This document shows positions 25,301 through 36,090 of a stretch of DNA of 64,000 nt, piece by piece. The position numbers and the translations under genes are program-made. The stretch is from the NCBI GenBank assembly GCA_905178155.1, contig CAJINV010000008.1:868001-932000 (forward strand), written 5' to 3'. The notes beneath the pieces are model-generated. The model was given only the letters and a program-made list of their open reading frames with translations. It was not told the origin of the DNA and did no database searches. Origin of the DNA: Amoebophrya sp. A120. Lineage: Eukaryota; Sar; Dinophyceae; Syndiniales; Amoebophryaceae. Position 1 is the first letter of the stretch. Each line of letters starts with the position of its first letter.

Positions 25301-26577
25301 GTGCAGACCGGTCCCTGGGAGGGCAAGGAGGGGAACCTGACCTACATCTACAGCTACGCTAGCCCGCCGGCGTACACCAACCCAACGGCGTCCGGGCGGC
25401 TCACGTGGCTGCCGACGCAGTTCGCGAGCGCGTTCCGGGGAAAGGGGAAAATGACCTCGCTCAACTTCAAGAAGCTCCGTCCCGGTTGGCCGATGTTGCA
25501 GTATCTGTACGAGGACAGCGTGTCCCGGGCGTACTACCTCTACGCACTGGAGAAAATGGCGCAACCGGCGCCGTGCGCGCAGTCGTGGGACAAGGCGGCG
25601 GGAAACTGGGTGGAGATGTGCGGAACGAGTGCGGACACCATGCCCTTCCACGAGGACATGGCCCAATATCTCTTCGCGAAGCTTGCGGCCGTCGGCCGGG
25701 GGTCCTTCACCTGGCAACAGGTGCTCACAAACCTGGTTTCCGCGCTGCACGCGCCCGGCGGCCTGGTTGACGACAAGCTGCTGCAGAAGCAGGTCAAGCA
25801 CTACGAACAGCTGATCACCAGCTTCATCACGCAGGAGGACCGCGCCCTGGAGAAGGAACAGGAGGACGAGACGGCGTTGCTGGAACAGAAGGCACAAGAG
25901 GAGAAGGATATTACAATGAAAAATACCCCCACCCCCACTGTTGCAAAAATTTGTGATGCGAAGTTTCAAAATGAAAACTTTTTGTCATGCATGAAAGGAG
26001 TATGAATCTTTCTGATGCAGAGTCTAGGCGTGTACCGGATCGCTTGCATGACAAGCGTCGCTCTTGCTGGGGTCTTTTGCAATACAAATTTTTGCTACTC
26101 ACGATTGAAAACCTGTGATGCTGATAGATGCAAGAGGGCGAATGTTTCATTTGGAAACAAAGGTTTGCAATACAAATGCTCCCAACTTCGGTGGTGGGGG
26201 CATTTTTCATTGTAATAAAGGAAGCGGAAGTGGACAACGTGAGCAACCTGCTAATCAGCGTGGGCGGCGCGACGGACGTGAGTCAGGTGGAAGCGAATCT
26301 GAAGGCGAACACGGACGACGTGGAGACGCAGGAGGACGAAAAAGTGTACGACCAGTTCTCGGTCGCCGCCTTGGACGCCGACGGCGATGATTCTACGGAT
26401 GACAAGCTCGAGCTAAAACCCGAAAAGGAAAAGGCTGATCAGGACAAGGCAAAAACGCCCCTGGAATTCTTCCAGCTCGGGGTCGAGCAGCTGCGGCGCA
26501 AGCTGGCCTTTCGGGTGAAGGTGGTCAAGGAGGGCGTCCCCGTTCTCATCAAAAAAGAAAATGAGAAGAAACAGTAG
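19390..26577 (+). CDS. large single-pass membrane protein with long charged coiled coil
   Basis: Exons 19390-21265, 21524-21547, 21861-22390, 22706-25908 and 26223-26577 give 1996 codons including TAG. Three introns are introner elements; the one at 22391-22705 is GT-AG. A basic Ser/Arg-rich head precedes one transmembrane segment (about residues 223-243, VGMGVALAVLIAGAVAGVFV), then a Cys-containing region. Two segments resemble each other (VEVELVAQRVDMPVSF and VDVELDIEFEVDVADN). A Lys/Glu/Ala/Gln-rich predicted coiled coil of over 400 residues spans exons 3 and 4. A C-terminal globular region rich in Tyr, Trp and Cys (FDYFSWVKYMAVSAAFAND; GPVCMIESCLPSVQTG) matches nothing I know. Function is unknown; a membrane-anchored structural or surface protein is plausible. 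Confidence 0.8.
21266..21518. mobile_element. introner element, TGTCTGGGTCTGG family
   Basis: A 253-bp insertion with about 28-bp inverted ends, beginning TATCAAATGCAAAAATGTCT on each strand. Flanked by GTGGC (21261-21265 and 21519-21523). Internal TTTGTCATGC at 21306-21315. Excision restores frame in the coiled-coil gene. Borders can be GT...TA or TG...AG, never GT-AG. Confidence 0.93.
21548..21855. mobile_element. introner element, TGAAAAATGCCCCCAC family
   Basis: A 308-bp insertion. Left end TATTGCAGTGAAAAGTGCCC; right end on the other strand TATTACAATGAAAAATGCCC. Flanks GACGG and ACCGG share only CGG, so the duplication is imperfect and this copy looks older than the one at 25909. Excision joins ...NNDVT to DLVGEQERLEFEQ in frame. 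Confidence 0.85.
25909..26217. mobile_element. introner element, TGAAAAATGCCCCCAC family
   Basis: A 309-bp insertion beginning TATTACAATGAAAAATACCC, with matching inverted right end. Flanked by exact AAGGA (25904-25908 and 26218-26222). Its interior is closely similar to the element at 21548-21855 (shared segments such as ggtcttttgcaatacaaatt). Excision joins QEEKE to AEVDNVSNLL in frame. Confidence 0.93.
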
Positions 26578-29218
26578 CGGAGCTGCGCGTGGCTACGGCG
26601 ACGAGTTTCTTTTGGAAGGTTGCAGTACTTTGATTGCGAAAATAAAAAAGCAGCATCATGTTTGTATGTAGGCATGATAGCATGTGAGCAGCTGCAGTAA
26701 CAAGAAGTAGCACTACCACTAATTTCTACCATGGAACAAGAGCTGATCACTCACAAAAAGTGTCTGTTTATCCATAACAGCGTAATATAGTTCTGGCACG
26801 CAGTTTTGCTTCTTTTTTTCTGGCTTTTGAGCTTATTTCATATTTAACTCATGTTCATCACTTAAATTTATCCCTCTATGCCGCTTTTATGACTTCATCT
26901 ATATTCCTTTTGTAAGTAATTTCTATGAAAAAAAACGTTTCTTTCAATATGTCACAACTCTGTCGCGCTCGCCAATCTTGGGATGAAGTTACACTACGCG
27001 AACGTGTAGCTACCCAATTCATCCTTCCGCCGAAGAGGCGCTAAGGCGTTCTGGGTTCAGTGGTAAGTCTGCCAGTTTCAAGAGCCGAGACTTTTGACTT
27101 CAAGCAATCGCGTCGTTGAACAAAGTATTGTACAAGCATAGTTCCTAATCGTATCGTAACGTCAGACTAAGACAAATTGTTCTTCTTGGTTTCTATGCTG
27201 ATTCCATTGTGCCCAGGCGAGAGTCTGTGGAGTGGAACTTCTGTGGCTGGACAAGCCGCCTTCGAGACAGTTGTTGCAGTACTTGTTTCATCTCTTCTTT
27301 GGGCAGGACTGAACATGTGACAGAAAGCGTTTGAAATATTCATTTTCATACATTGTGTGACAAAATGTGCGCAACCTTCGCACAGAAGGTCCGCACAAGA
27401 TTTTGCCAAACGCTTGTCTGACCAAACTAAACACGAAGATGATCCGTGAAATACTGAATTGGCTTTTTGCAGCCAACATTCTTACTGCCCGCTCAGCTAA
27501 GGTGTGGCATAGCGTTGTTCATATCTAATGCACCCGTCGCACGAGGCTGAGGCACAAATATAGAGGTTGAGTATCGTCATCTTTGGTTGCCTCTGCGTGT
27601 TGGACGCCCTTTTCGTGTGAACTACCTCGTGTGGCGGGCCTAACATGAAAAAAAAGTATCTTATGAGTACCTACAAGGAAGTGCGTGTCGTTCTCGTTGC
27701 AACATGATAGTGCTCGTGTCTGATGATCCGCATGCAGTTGTTCCGGCTGGTATTCATATCCGACTTCTTTTTTGGTGCACATAGACATACAACAATATTT
27801 GGACGATCGAGAACAAGATCCAAGCGCTTTTCATACTGGGAGATTTGTTTTTCACAAACTGAAACGTGAATCATCTTGTACTGGCTCTGCTTCTACTGGC
27901 TGGGCTGCACCAGCATATAGTGATCTCTTTCTGTCGTGGTAAAATGTGCATGTACCGAGACGCGGATTCGCACACGAATATTCCATTTTTAGGTATGATC
28001 GATCGGAAGTCAGTAGTCCTTAGGACCAAAAGTGCCCCGCCGTCACTAGCTGAAGGATCAAGAAGATTGATAGCAACGATAGAGCACAGCTTCAGTTCTG
28101 AAGGCGTGGAAAGACCGAGATCTCTATAACTGGCACTGGTTAGTACGACGTGGATGACCAATGTTTTTAAGTAGTCTTTTATGATACATACTTGTGAGAA
28201 GTCATGGATGACTGCAACTGCTTTTTTGTTTGTACCGTAAGTAATTGGAATTGCGATCCGTTTTTCCACAGCAAAAAGCGCAAGGATTGACTCACTTGAT
28301 ACAGATGTCTTTGTTTTTTCCTGTACAAGAGAAAGTGAACGAAAAAGTAGTCTTGTTTTTGTTCGTGTTAATGATAGAAAATATTCAACTCTGAAAATAC
28401 TTATTTATCGAAACAAAACTTTTCAAAGCTCCTCCTCTGTAGTTGGAGTAACCCATTCAAATTAGAGAATCGCTATAGAAGAAGCCAAGAAGAACACTCT
28501 GAGTACCGTATTTGATCATATAAAGCCCTTCAATTTCAATATCAAGACGCACGAGGTACTTTATCAAGTTCAGTATCAGAAAGAACGTATGGAGAAATCT
28601 TTCTATCGGGTTTCTTTTTTGTAAAAAAAAAAGAACACAACTAAGGATAAAAATAAAATTAGAAGTGTACAACCACTTCTACCATCTGCGGACTTCGAGA
28701 ACCAGAGGACGGGAATTCCAGTCTACTAGAGGACATCTGCACCAAGAAGCCAACTATCCGACTTTCCTCAAATGGGTGACAACTTTGATCCTCTATGATA
28801 CGCATAACTACAAAACTAACATTGGAGTTTTTCGGACGTAAATTATCATCTCGAATTCCGGCCCTTTCAGTTTCAGCGACGACCGAAAGGCGTTTGCTTT
28901 TATTCTCGCAGCAACATATTCAAAGAAAGCTTTCCGCAGCGCCCGAGCGAGGAGCTTGTGTCTGCTACAACCAACACACTTTTATTTCCACCGCTTCTTG
29001 CCCGACGGCGTACGAGTTACTAGTCGGAGACAGTATTTAACGACACCCTAAGAAAAACATCGAGCAAAAGAAAGCGGCACCGCTGTTCTGGCACATCATC
29101 TGTGTGGGTACTACTACCAGCAGCAGTTTAAATACGACAAACGTTTCCGGGTCCTGATTTTTCGACGCTACAGCTGCGACGGAAAATCAATCGACAGCGA
29201 TTCTTTTCGCGGGAGGTC
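26578..29218. other. intergenic, AT-rich, 2.6 kb
   Basis: The longest ordinary spacer in the window. Several open frames occur on both strands, the largest being a 132-codon minus-strand ORF at 27871-28269, but none has the GC-rich third positions or composition of the genes around it. Nothing else was recognised. Confidence 0.45.
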
Positions 29219-32200
29219 ATGTCGTTGAACGGAAACGGAGAGGCCGCGACCTTGACTCATCTGCTGAAGCTGGATCCTACTAAGTCTGAGTCCCCGACCT
29301 TTGCCGGCGATTTGACGCACAGCACCTGCTGCAACTCGAATCGGGTAAACGCCAAGTGGCAGTCCGGGTAAGGAATGATGACGCAACTAGTAGTATTTCT
29401 GCAAGCTGCATGATCATGATTTAAGCGGAGCTGGTGTTCTTCATAAGATCTTTGCTATAATTTTCGTAAAATTAAAAAAACAGGTTACTCGGCGACCACG
29501 ACACAGGTCTGGGAACTGGCTCCTTGGAGGAGGTCCCGGACAGTAGCGTCCATTCCCAACTGGTACCGGGATTACTTTCCGGAAACCTCGGCGATTCCTC
29601 CGGCGGCTCCTCTTCGCTGAGCAGCGTCGGCTCCTGCGTTTCTACCCCAGCGGAATTGGTCCGCGATTTTCTGCCATCCGGGGTGCCCTCGGTGCTCGCG
29701 ATGCAACAACAGAGTCCTGTGATTACATCGCCGCCACCATATCCTCTCGAGAAACACCGCTGAGCTACCCTTTTCCATAGTTTCGGTGTGAACGGACGTG
29801 ACGTTTTGTCATGACTTGACTGTGTACTAGGAACGTGTCGCATGCGTCTCTGCATGATCGATGATAGGCAGTTTGCATGTTGGAATTCATCATGCAGCAT
29901 TTTGCCGCCTGGAACTGTGCCTCACATCAGGATCAGTCATCTGGTTCATCATGGAGAAGTGATTCTGTGATGCGGCCAGCCTAATATAGGTCACTTAGTT
30001 CCGTTAGTGGACTTCTTCAACTTCGCAGAGTTAATTTCTTGAGTTGATGTGGACTGACAAGTCGCACCTTTTAGCTGTGTGAAGGGGACTTTTTCGTCCA
30101 GGATAAGCCACCACCACCGCCGGTATCAAATGCAAAAATGTCTGGGTCTGGGAGATTCCGAGATTTGTCATGCAGTTTTTTCAAGGTCCCCCACGTCTGT
30201 AATGCCGGGCCTAGCATCACAGGTTCTGCAGCTCCTTGGTGATGCGTATTCTGCATGAGAAATGCCCTGTCGGCATGGCCAGAAGTGGGCATCTTTTGCA
30301 CGTTCTGCATCACAAATCTTTGCAGGATCCGAAACACGCATCACAAGTTCGGATCCTTCCAGACCCAGACATTTTTGCATTTGATAGCCGGAGGACGAAG
30401 ACGAAAACGATGAGGTGCCGCCGCCGCCGCCCTATCATTTGTAAAAACGTCCCCACCCCATAGTTGTCATGCAATTCTGCATGCCAAGAAAGTTTCTCAT
30501 GCGGAGCCCTATGAGAAGCATTTGCTGTTCGTGTTTTGGAATTTGTGATGCTAGAATCAGCATGCTATTCTAGATCTGTGATGCTTCTGAACTAGCAAAA
30601 AAGGATTACACTACGAGGACAAACTTGTCATGCCAAACAACCAAAGCTGCTTGATTTTTCTAGCAGATTTCCCATCTTGACTCTGGTGTGGGGACGTTTT
30701 TACTCAGGATACGCCCCCGGAGCTAATCAGTCTCGACGGGATTGACGGTCTAACGTTACCCTCCGTGGGTGCTGCGGGCGCAGGCGGTTCTTGCAACAGT
30801 AGTCGGCTGCCGCGGGCCATCAGTCTCGTGGACAGCTTGCAGTTCAATGGTGCGGCGGGTGGCGGAGGTGGAGGTGCAGTCGTGCCGCGACCACAGCACG
30901 GAGGTGCACCCGCTGCACCCCAGCAGCACCACCGGGGCGGACCACGGGCCGGCGCTCCGTCCGCGGGAACAACCCCGCAGCTCTGCTACGTGCAGCCAGG
31001 CTTTCGTGTGCAACCAGGCTACCGTGTGCATGAGATTAACGGGCAGCTGTACATGGAAGTTCCGCAGGATCAGGTTAGGTGCGACGAATCCGGAGCAGTC
31101 CATTGGTACAATCCAGCAAACGCAGCACGAGGAGTTTATGGCCTTCTCAAACGTTACATTCTCAACTGTTACATGAATTCGTGATCATGCAAGAACGGCA
31201 AAACTAAAAAGGGTGACCTTGCGCGTATTGCGTGACAGATTCGGCGCAGATTCTCAGCCTGTTTGGCTCTTCAAGAATTTGTCATGCGAAGCAGCTTGAT
31301 CGTGTCAATTCTGATTGTAATTTTGCATGACAAATCATGTAACAGCTGAGAATGTAACATTTGAGAACGCCATAGAGTTCCGATTGGCCTCAATGCGGCC
31401 AATGGAGGTACTAGCACAACTGCCAGCGCAGGAGCAGCAGGGGCGATGGTTACAACCGTGCCCGGTGACCAACATCATCTCCACGGGCATGGCTCTGGGG
31501 CCACGAGTCTTGTTGTCCAGCACCTGCCTCCTTCTGGCGCTTTTTCTGCGGGTGCTGTAGTTTCTGCGACCGCGAATACGATTGGGACGCACCCGCTCAT
31601 CGACCAACAAAACACGACGGGGTCGCAAACGACTGGCTGCACCAGGGAAAAGCACATCAAGAAGCACTTGGATCTAATAAACAACAAATACGGCGAGCAG
31701 GCGAATAAATCTGTGGCTACAACGACGTCGGCGGGTCCGTCAGTCACGAGTGGAACGGAGGTGAATGGTATGATGGTGTATGACAATGTCAGCGATCCGG
31801 TGGCCCACGTTAACACCTTCTCTTCCAACCAGGCATTCAGTTCGGGCTATTTGAACCTAGTTGAAAATGCGAATCATGCCACCAGTACTGCCACGCCTGT
31901 GCGCACAAGCGGCGTCCCGGCGGATGGGCCGTCTCAGCGCATGTCGGAACGGAGCTCCCTTGCAGCCGACCCGGTATGTGAAAAAATATGCCCGTTTTTC
32001 GTTTTCCTTTTCCCGTAAAACATAAAGTAAAAGAACCCGTTTTTCCTAGTAGACGTATCTTGAAATCCAAATCCAGAGAATCAAATGAAAATCCCAGCAC
32101 CAGTCACAGCCACTCGAAGCGAAGATGCTGTCCGTGACAACTTCTTCTGGAACTACCGCTGGAAACCTGCAAGAGAAGATACTTTCGGCGCAAGAAGAGT

Positions 32201-33228
32201 CGTACTACAAGAACCGCGTTCTGACTGACGAGATGAAAGAGAAAGGCCTGGTCCTGGAATCGTCGAATGTCGATGTCGGTATTTTAGCTCAGCTTTTCCC
32301 GGACCTGGACTTGAACAGTCTGCGGAAGCCCGCGCCGCCGTCCGCCCCCGAACAAGGCAACAGTGCGAGCCTGCTTCTTCTGCCCCAGAGTGTCGCGTCC
32401 GCTCCGGTAATGAGTCGCGCCTCAAGTTCTTGCGACCAAACGTCACTCGACAAAACCATGAGCTTGAACTTGCGGAACACGTCCAAGACGGCAGCGAGTG
32501 TTTCCAAGAATCCATGCGTGCTCGGAAAGAAGATCATCCCCCCACAACCGCAAGTGCTACTTCCCCTTCCGAATGACCCGCCGCTGGATAGCCCGCAGTC
32601 CACCATAAGTACTACGACCGTGATCCACAACAGAGGCAGTGGGGGACTGTTGAACTCGGGAGAGCAAACGACGGCAAGCGCGTTACTGAGCACCAAGAAC
32701 GCGACTGCGACGACAACCACGTCTTCGAGCAACACCGCGGCCTCCACCTCGGAGCCGAGCACTACGACCGTCTCGAAATTGAACGCAAACGCCCAAGTCT
32801 GGGTACCGGGAGGCAGTGCGGGGTTGGGCGGAGCAGGCGTGCCAACAGCGCGCGGCAGCAACGTCAGCTCCTGCAACACGACGGTGGGAGCTGCTGCAAC
32901 AGGGTCTTCGTTCGGTGCGAGCACCACTGGAGTGGGGGACAACTTTTCTGCCCTGGAGGCCGGCTCTGGCACGAATAGCTTACAGCTGGAACTTGTTTCC
33001 GGAGGAACCAAAGACCAGCAGACGAGTGGCCGACAGAGCGGCTCTACCAGTGCTGGGAAGTTCGTCCGAAGCGTGCTGCACCGCGCGAGTTCAACGACCA
33101 CGGCCTCAGGTGGGCAATCCTTCGCAAATTTTCCCGCATCCACGAGTGGCATGGCGACGAGCCCCCCGAGCGATCTCCAGTCATCCGGTACCACCTTAGG
33201 GGCCTGCCCGCAAGGTATCACTGAGTAG
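29219..33228 (+). CDS. unrecognised low-complexity protein (multi-exon)
   Basis: Exons seen: 29219-29367, from 29484 (3' end unresolved, at or before 29763), from about 30075 to 30123, 30392-30432, 30717-31136, 31380-31973 and 32098-33214. The last frame reads through to TAG at 33228. Conventional introns: 29368-29483 (GTAAGG...ACAG) and 31974-32097 (GTATGT...CCCAG). Three introns are introner elements. The product is rich in Ser, Thr, Gly, Ala and Pro, with a short ordered-looking piece (LCYVQPGFRVQPGYRVHEIN) and a basic helix (REKHIKKHLDLINNKYGEQ). No family recognised. The second exon's donor is unclear because the frame runs to a stop before any well-placed GTA. At the 3' end caag/GTATCACT looks like a donor, but a simple join to the next ORF breaks frame. 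Confidence 0.6.
30124..30386. mobile_element. introner element, TGTCTGGGTCTGG family
   Basis: A 263-bp insertion with inverted ends starting TATCAAATGCAAAAATGTCT on each strand, flanked by exact GCCGG (30119-30123 and 30387-30391). Same family as 21266-21518. Excision joins a Pro run to EDEDENDEV in frame. Confidence 0.93.
30433..30711. mobile_element. introner element, TATCCTGAG family
   Basis: A 279-bp insertion. Left end TATCATTTGTAAAAACGTCC; right end on the other strand TATCCTGAGTAAAAACGTCC. Flanked by exact CGCCC (30428-30432 and 30712-30716). Only 41 bp of exon separate it from the element at 30124. Excision restores frame. Confidence 0.93.
31137..31374. mobile_element. introner element, TTCTCAAACGTTACATTC family
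   Basis: A 238-bp insertion with about 38-bp inverted ends (TATGGCCTTCTCAAACGTTA against TATGGCGTTCTCAAATGTTA). Flanked by exact GAGTT (31132-31136 and 31375-31379). Excision joins AARGV to PIGLNAANGGTS in frame. Single copy of its family here. Confidence 0.93.
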
Positions 33229-33286
33229 TTAAGTAACATTAGCTTCGTTCGCGGGAGATAATGCGGATTTCTCTCTCTCCCATTAC

Positions 33287-33576
33287 ATTTACAATGAATT
33301 CATATTTCTAGATGTTCAGGCTAGCTGAAGCCCTACTGTGTTGGACTTCCGGCTGGCCACTGGATTGTCCTTCATAGGCCGCCGAGAGATTCGCTCGCCT
33401 CACTCGATTTTTTTCTTCATCCTTCTCCTTTTGCTTTTCCTTTCCAAAAAACTATGCATGTAGGGATCGCACGTGACAAGATGGGCGTCCGTCGCGGCCG
33501 CTTCTCCCAGGGTTTCAGGGTTTAGGTCGTTTAGGGTTCCTAGTTTGGATTTACAATGAATTCATATTTCTAGATG
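33287..33576. repeat. 28-bp direct repeat pair around a spacer or intron
   Basis: A 28-bp sequence beginning atttacaatgaattcatatt occurs exactly at 33287-33314 and 33549-33576. It contains the palindrome aatgaattcatt-like core. Between the copies lies a degenerate TTTAGGG-like tract (about 33510-33540). Confidence 0.75.
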
Positions 33577-33643
33577 GTAGATTTCACTTGTTTGCATATA
33601 TGTTTTTTTCCGATCACGTTTACGCTGTTCCAGGAAGTTTTCA

Positions 33644-34468
33644 ATGTACCTTTACTGCACACCAGCCGGACCTATGATGCGATATCCGTCGCGTCCAGGT
33701 TCCAAGAGCGGTCGTTTGATGCCGACGGCCTCGCGTGGAAAAACGTACGCCTACCCCCCGTCGACGCAGGGCGGAGGTTTTGGTCGAACGAGTACGTCTA
33801 CCTCCGTGTCAGGTGCTGCGCATCACCAGATGATGCTGACCAGTCAAGGAACAGCTGCTAGTACCACGACCCCGAAGTACGTTGGACCTTTACCTCCCGG
33901 CTCATCTCGGGGAGGTGGAGCTGCACGGGGTCAGCAGGCGGGTACTAGTACCCAGCCGTATAATTCATCCGGTGGTGGTGGTTCACATGCACAGCAGGCG
34001 CAGCACAATGCTTGTTACCTCAGTGGGCCGGTTGCGATGTATCCGCAGGAGGGAAGTAGTAAGAAACGCGGCACGGCGCTGATGCTCCAGCCGACAAGCT
34101 CAACCACATCGGGTGGAGCCTGTAGTTTCATGGGCTCGACGAATACTAGAAACGCCGGCTCTCTCGTGCCGTACGGAAACGGATACAGCGACGACAGTTG
34201 GGAGACGTGGTACGCCGAAAACCGGTGCTTTATTCCGCAGCCTGCGATGTTCTACGACCAGTACGATCAGCAAGTGGAGGCGGTCGAGAACTTGCCCCTC
34301 GGATGCCGCCAGTGGGGTCGAAAATTTTCAGCGAAAAAGACCGATAGCAAGAATTCCGACGGGGGTGCGGATTTTTCGGCATTTACCTGCAAGCAACACA
34401 TGATCCAGAACGTGCTCGACTCCGAGGATTGCAGCTTTTTGCAAAGCCTGTGGAAAAAGTATTTTTAA
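33644..34468 (+). CDS. unrecognised Ser/Gly/Thr-rich ORF
   Basis: Open from ATG at 33644 to TAA at 34468 (274 residues). The first two thirds are Ser/Gly/Thr/Gln-rich. The last 100 residues look ordered (DDSWETWYAENRCFIPQPAM; CKQHMIQNVLDSEDCSFLQS) and contain several Cys and Trp. A Py-rich acceptor-like ttccag ends at 33633. It could be the last exon of the preceding gene, but canonical joining of 33214 to 33634 enters another frame and stops at 33677. Either an extra intron or exon, an unusual splice, a sequence error or a separate gene explains this. Confidence 0.5.
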   Translation: MYLYCTPAGPMMRYPSRPGSKSGRLMPTASRGKTYAYPPSTQGGGFGRTSTSTSVSGAAHHQMMLTSQGTAASTTTPKYVGPLPPGSSRGGGAARGQQAGTSTQPYNSSGGGGSHAQQAQHNACYLSGPVAMYPQEGSSKKRGTALMLQPTSSTTSGGACSFMGSTNTRNAGSLVPYGNGYSDDSWETWYAENRCFIPQPAMFYDQYDQQVEAVENLPLGCRQWGRKFSAKKTDSKNSDGGADFSAFTCKQHMIQNVLDSEDCSFLQSLWKKYF

Positions 34469-34580
34469 CACGGAAGATCTATAAATAAGTCTGTTGCTAA
34501 AAAAATGCTAATCACTGTGCTAGAGCTAGAAATTCGAATCGAAGTAGTCTAACTAAAGTTGGTACAGGTCGTCGTGTCTG

Positions 34581-34627
34581 CAGATTCTCTTCCTCCAGCT
34601 CGGTCGCTTTGGGGATCTTTGACTTGC
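34581..34627 (+). repeat. dispersed repeat copy 1 (ctcttcctccagctcggtcg)
   Basis: A 47-bp copy containing ctcttcctccagctcggtcg followed by ctttggggatctttgacttg. Two further copies lie at 36001-36090 and 36997-37075, all in direct orientation. Confidence 0.85.
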
Positions 34628-34665
34628 GGCGTTTCTATAGCCAGTGAGGGCAATGCCAGTGTTGA

Positions 34666-34870
34666 GGGCCTCCCCCAGTGGGGAGAAGTTTGCGACACCA
34701 GGATGATAACAGTGAAGCCCCCCCCAGCGGGGGGGGAATTTGCGGTAAGTAGTAGAAAGCCGGCGAGGGAAATTCCAGCGGGGCCTCCCCCAGCAGGAGG
34801 GAGTGTGCGTTAGCGGGGGGCCAGCGAGGGCAAGGCTAGTGAGCGCCTCCCCCAGCGGGGGGATATTTGC
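34666..34870. repeat. four GC-rich palindromic units
   Basis: Units at 34666-34694, 34716-34744, 34781-34809 and 34842-34870 each read roughly CCTCCCCCAGCGGGGGG followed by an ATTTGCG-like tail. Each arm pair could form a short, very GC-rich hairpin. Preceding units share a gccagcgagggcaa-like segment, so the composite repeat is about 60 bp. Confidence 0.8.
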
Positions 34871-35860
34871 AGCGTATTTTCCCCAGATTGGCCTTCTAGC
34901 AGCACTAGCTGCAGCAGCGTTCGTACTCTGTCAAGAGTTGCTGACTTCTCTCAGGGTTGGTCGTGTTTTGGGCAACTTAGCCTGACGAAGGGCGTTTTCG
35001 GTACGGGAACTTCTAGGTGGTGATTTGTTTTTGGCGTTGGGGCGCCGGTTACAACTAATAGAAGGGGATGCTCGGGTGCCTTCTGGTCTTAGTGAGCGCG
35101 ATGCTTCTTGTCGAGCCTCTCCCCAGAGGACCTCGTTGGTCTTAGAGGAACCAGACGGATTTTGCTTCCATTCGCGCTTCCGTAGATTCGCTTACTTTTG
35201 GAAAGAAGCAGTGTGTTTGCTTTGCGGGTAGAACAAGGTCTGGCGGACTATTGCCCATCGCTTTTGTACGGCTTTTGAACTCTTGCGGGTTCAGGGATTG
35301 ACTTGCTGACGTTTCAGGAAGGGCTCCAACAGGGTATGGATCGCCAGCTTGAGGCTGGTTGCTTTGATTGTACTGGCCACGGTTTGGCAGATCGCGCTAC
35401 ATTTTCAGGGGCAGCGGCTTTTCTCGGGTTTGCTTTGCGAAAGAGACCACCGGCGGGTGTCGTTTTGGATGTTGCAACAGCGTGTATCCCATCGGGAAGC
35501 GCGAAGCCTCTTACTCTTCCGGCCTCTTCTTGTTGGGCGTGCAAAGTACTCGACTGCCCACTTTTAGGCTGGGGCCTTTAAAGTAATTTTGTTACGGGCA
35601 GGCTTTCTCCGGGGGGCGCGCGCGGCTTGCGATGGTAGAGCCTACTCGTATATGTTGGCTTGTGGCTACCGGTTTCTTTTCGCAGACGCATGGCCACGCG
35701 GTTTCATTTGTGTGTGCTTTGATTTTGGGATTTCCTATGTCCAGTTGCGTTGCTGGTGTTTGGTCACTTCCTTGTCGAGCTCGTGTTCCGTCCTCTGCAC
35801 CGGGCGAGCTCTGCCCTACTTCGGTCCCGCCTTGCTGCGGGAACAGGGGTCGTTTGGCAC

Positions 35861-35985
35861 TGGCGGTATCCAATCCGTTACCCTTGCGAACTTGTTCCCT
35901 GGAAGTGACGCATACTACTGGCGCGTTCCCTGGAAGTGACTGGCGGTATCCAATCCAATTCCTTACTACTGGAAGTGACGCGCGC
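35861..35985. repeat. short direct repeats
   Basis: tggcggtatccaatcc occurs at 35861 and again at 35941. gttccctggaagtgac occurs at 35894 and 35925, with a partial third copy near 35968. This looks like unequal tandem duplication. Confidence 0.7.
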
Positions 35986-36000
35986 TTTCGTGCGTCGCTT

Positions 36001-36090
36001 CAGATTCTCTTCCTCCAGCTCGGTCGCTTTGGGGATCTTTGACTTGCCTTTGGTACGATTGCGGAGCATGCAAGCTGATCTGGTAACCAA
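36001..36090 (+). repeat. dispersed repeat copy 2
   Basis: Shares the 47-bp core with the copy at 34581 and extends a further 40 bp (ctttggtac, then a diverged cggagcat..aag segment) matching copy 3. Confidence 0.8.

Noticed and set aside
27000-27100. Possible tRNA (ggcgctaagg... ggttcag)
   Set aside because: Could not draw a consistent cloverleaf with acceptor and anticodon stems.
27871-28269. 132-codon minus-strand ORF in the large spacer
   Set aside because: No motif, AT-rich codons and no neighbouring exon; expected by chance in 2.6 kb.
32289-33239. 316-codon minus-strand ORF
   Set aside because: Shadow of a Ser/Thr/Gly-rich plus-strand exon whose frame links to upstream exons.
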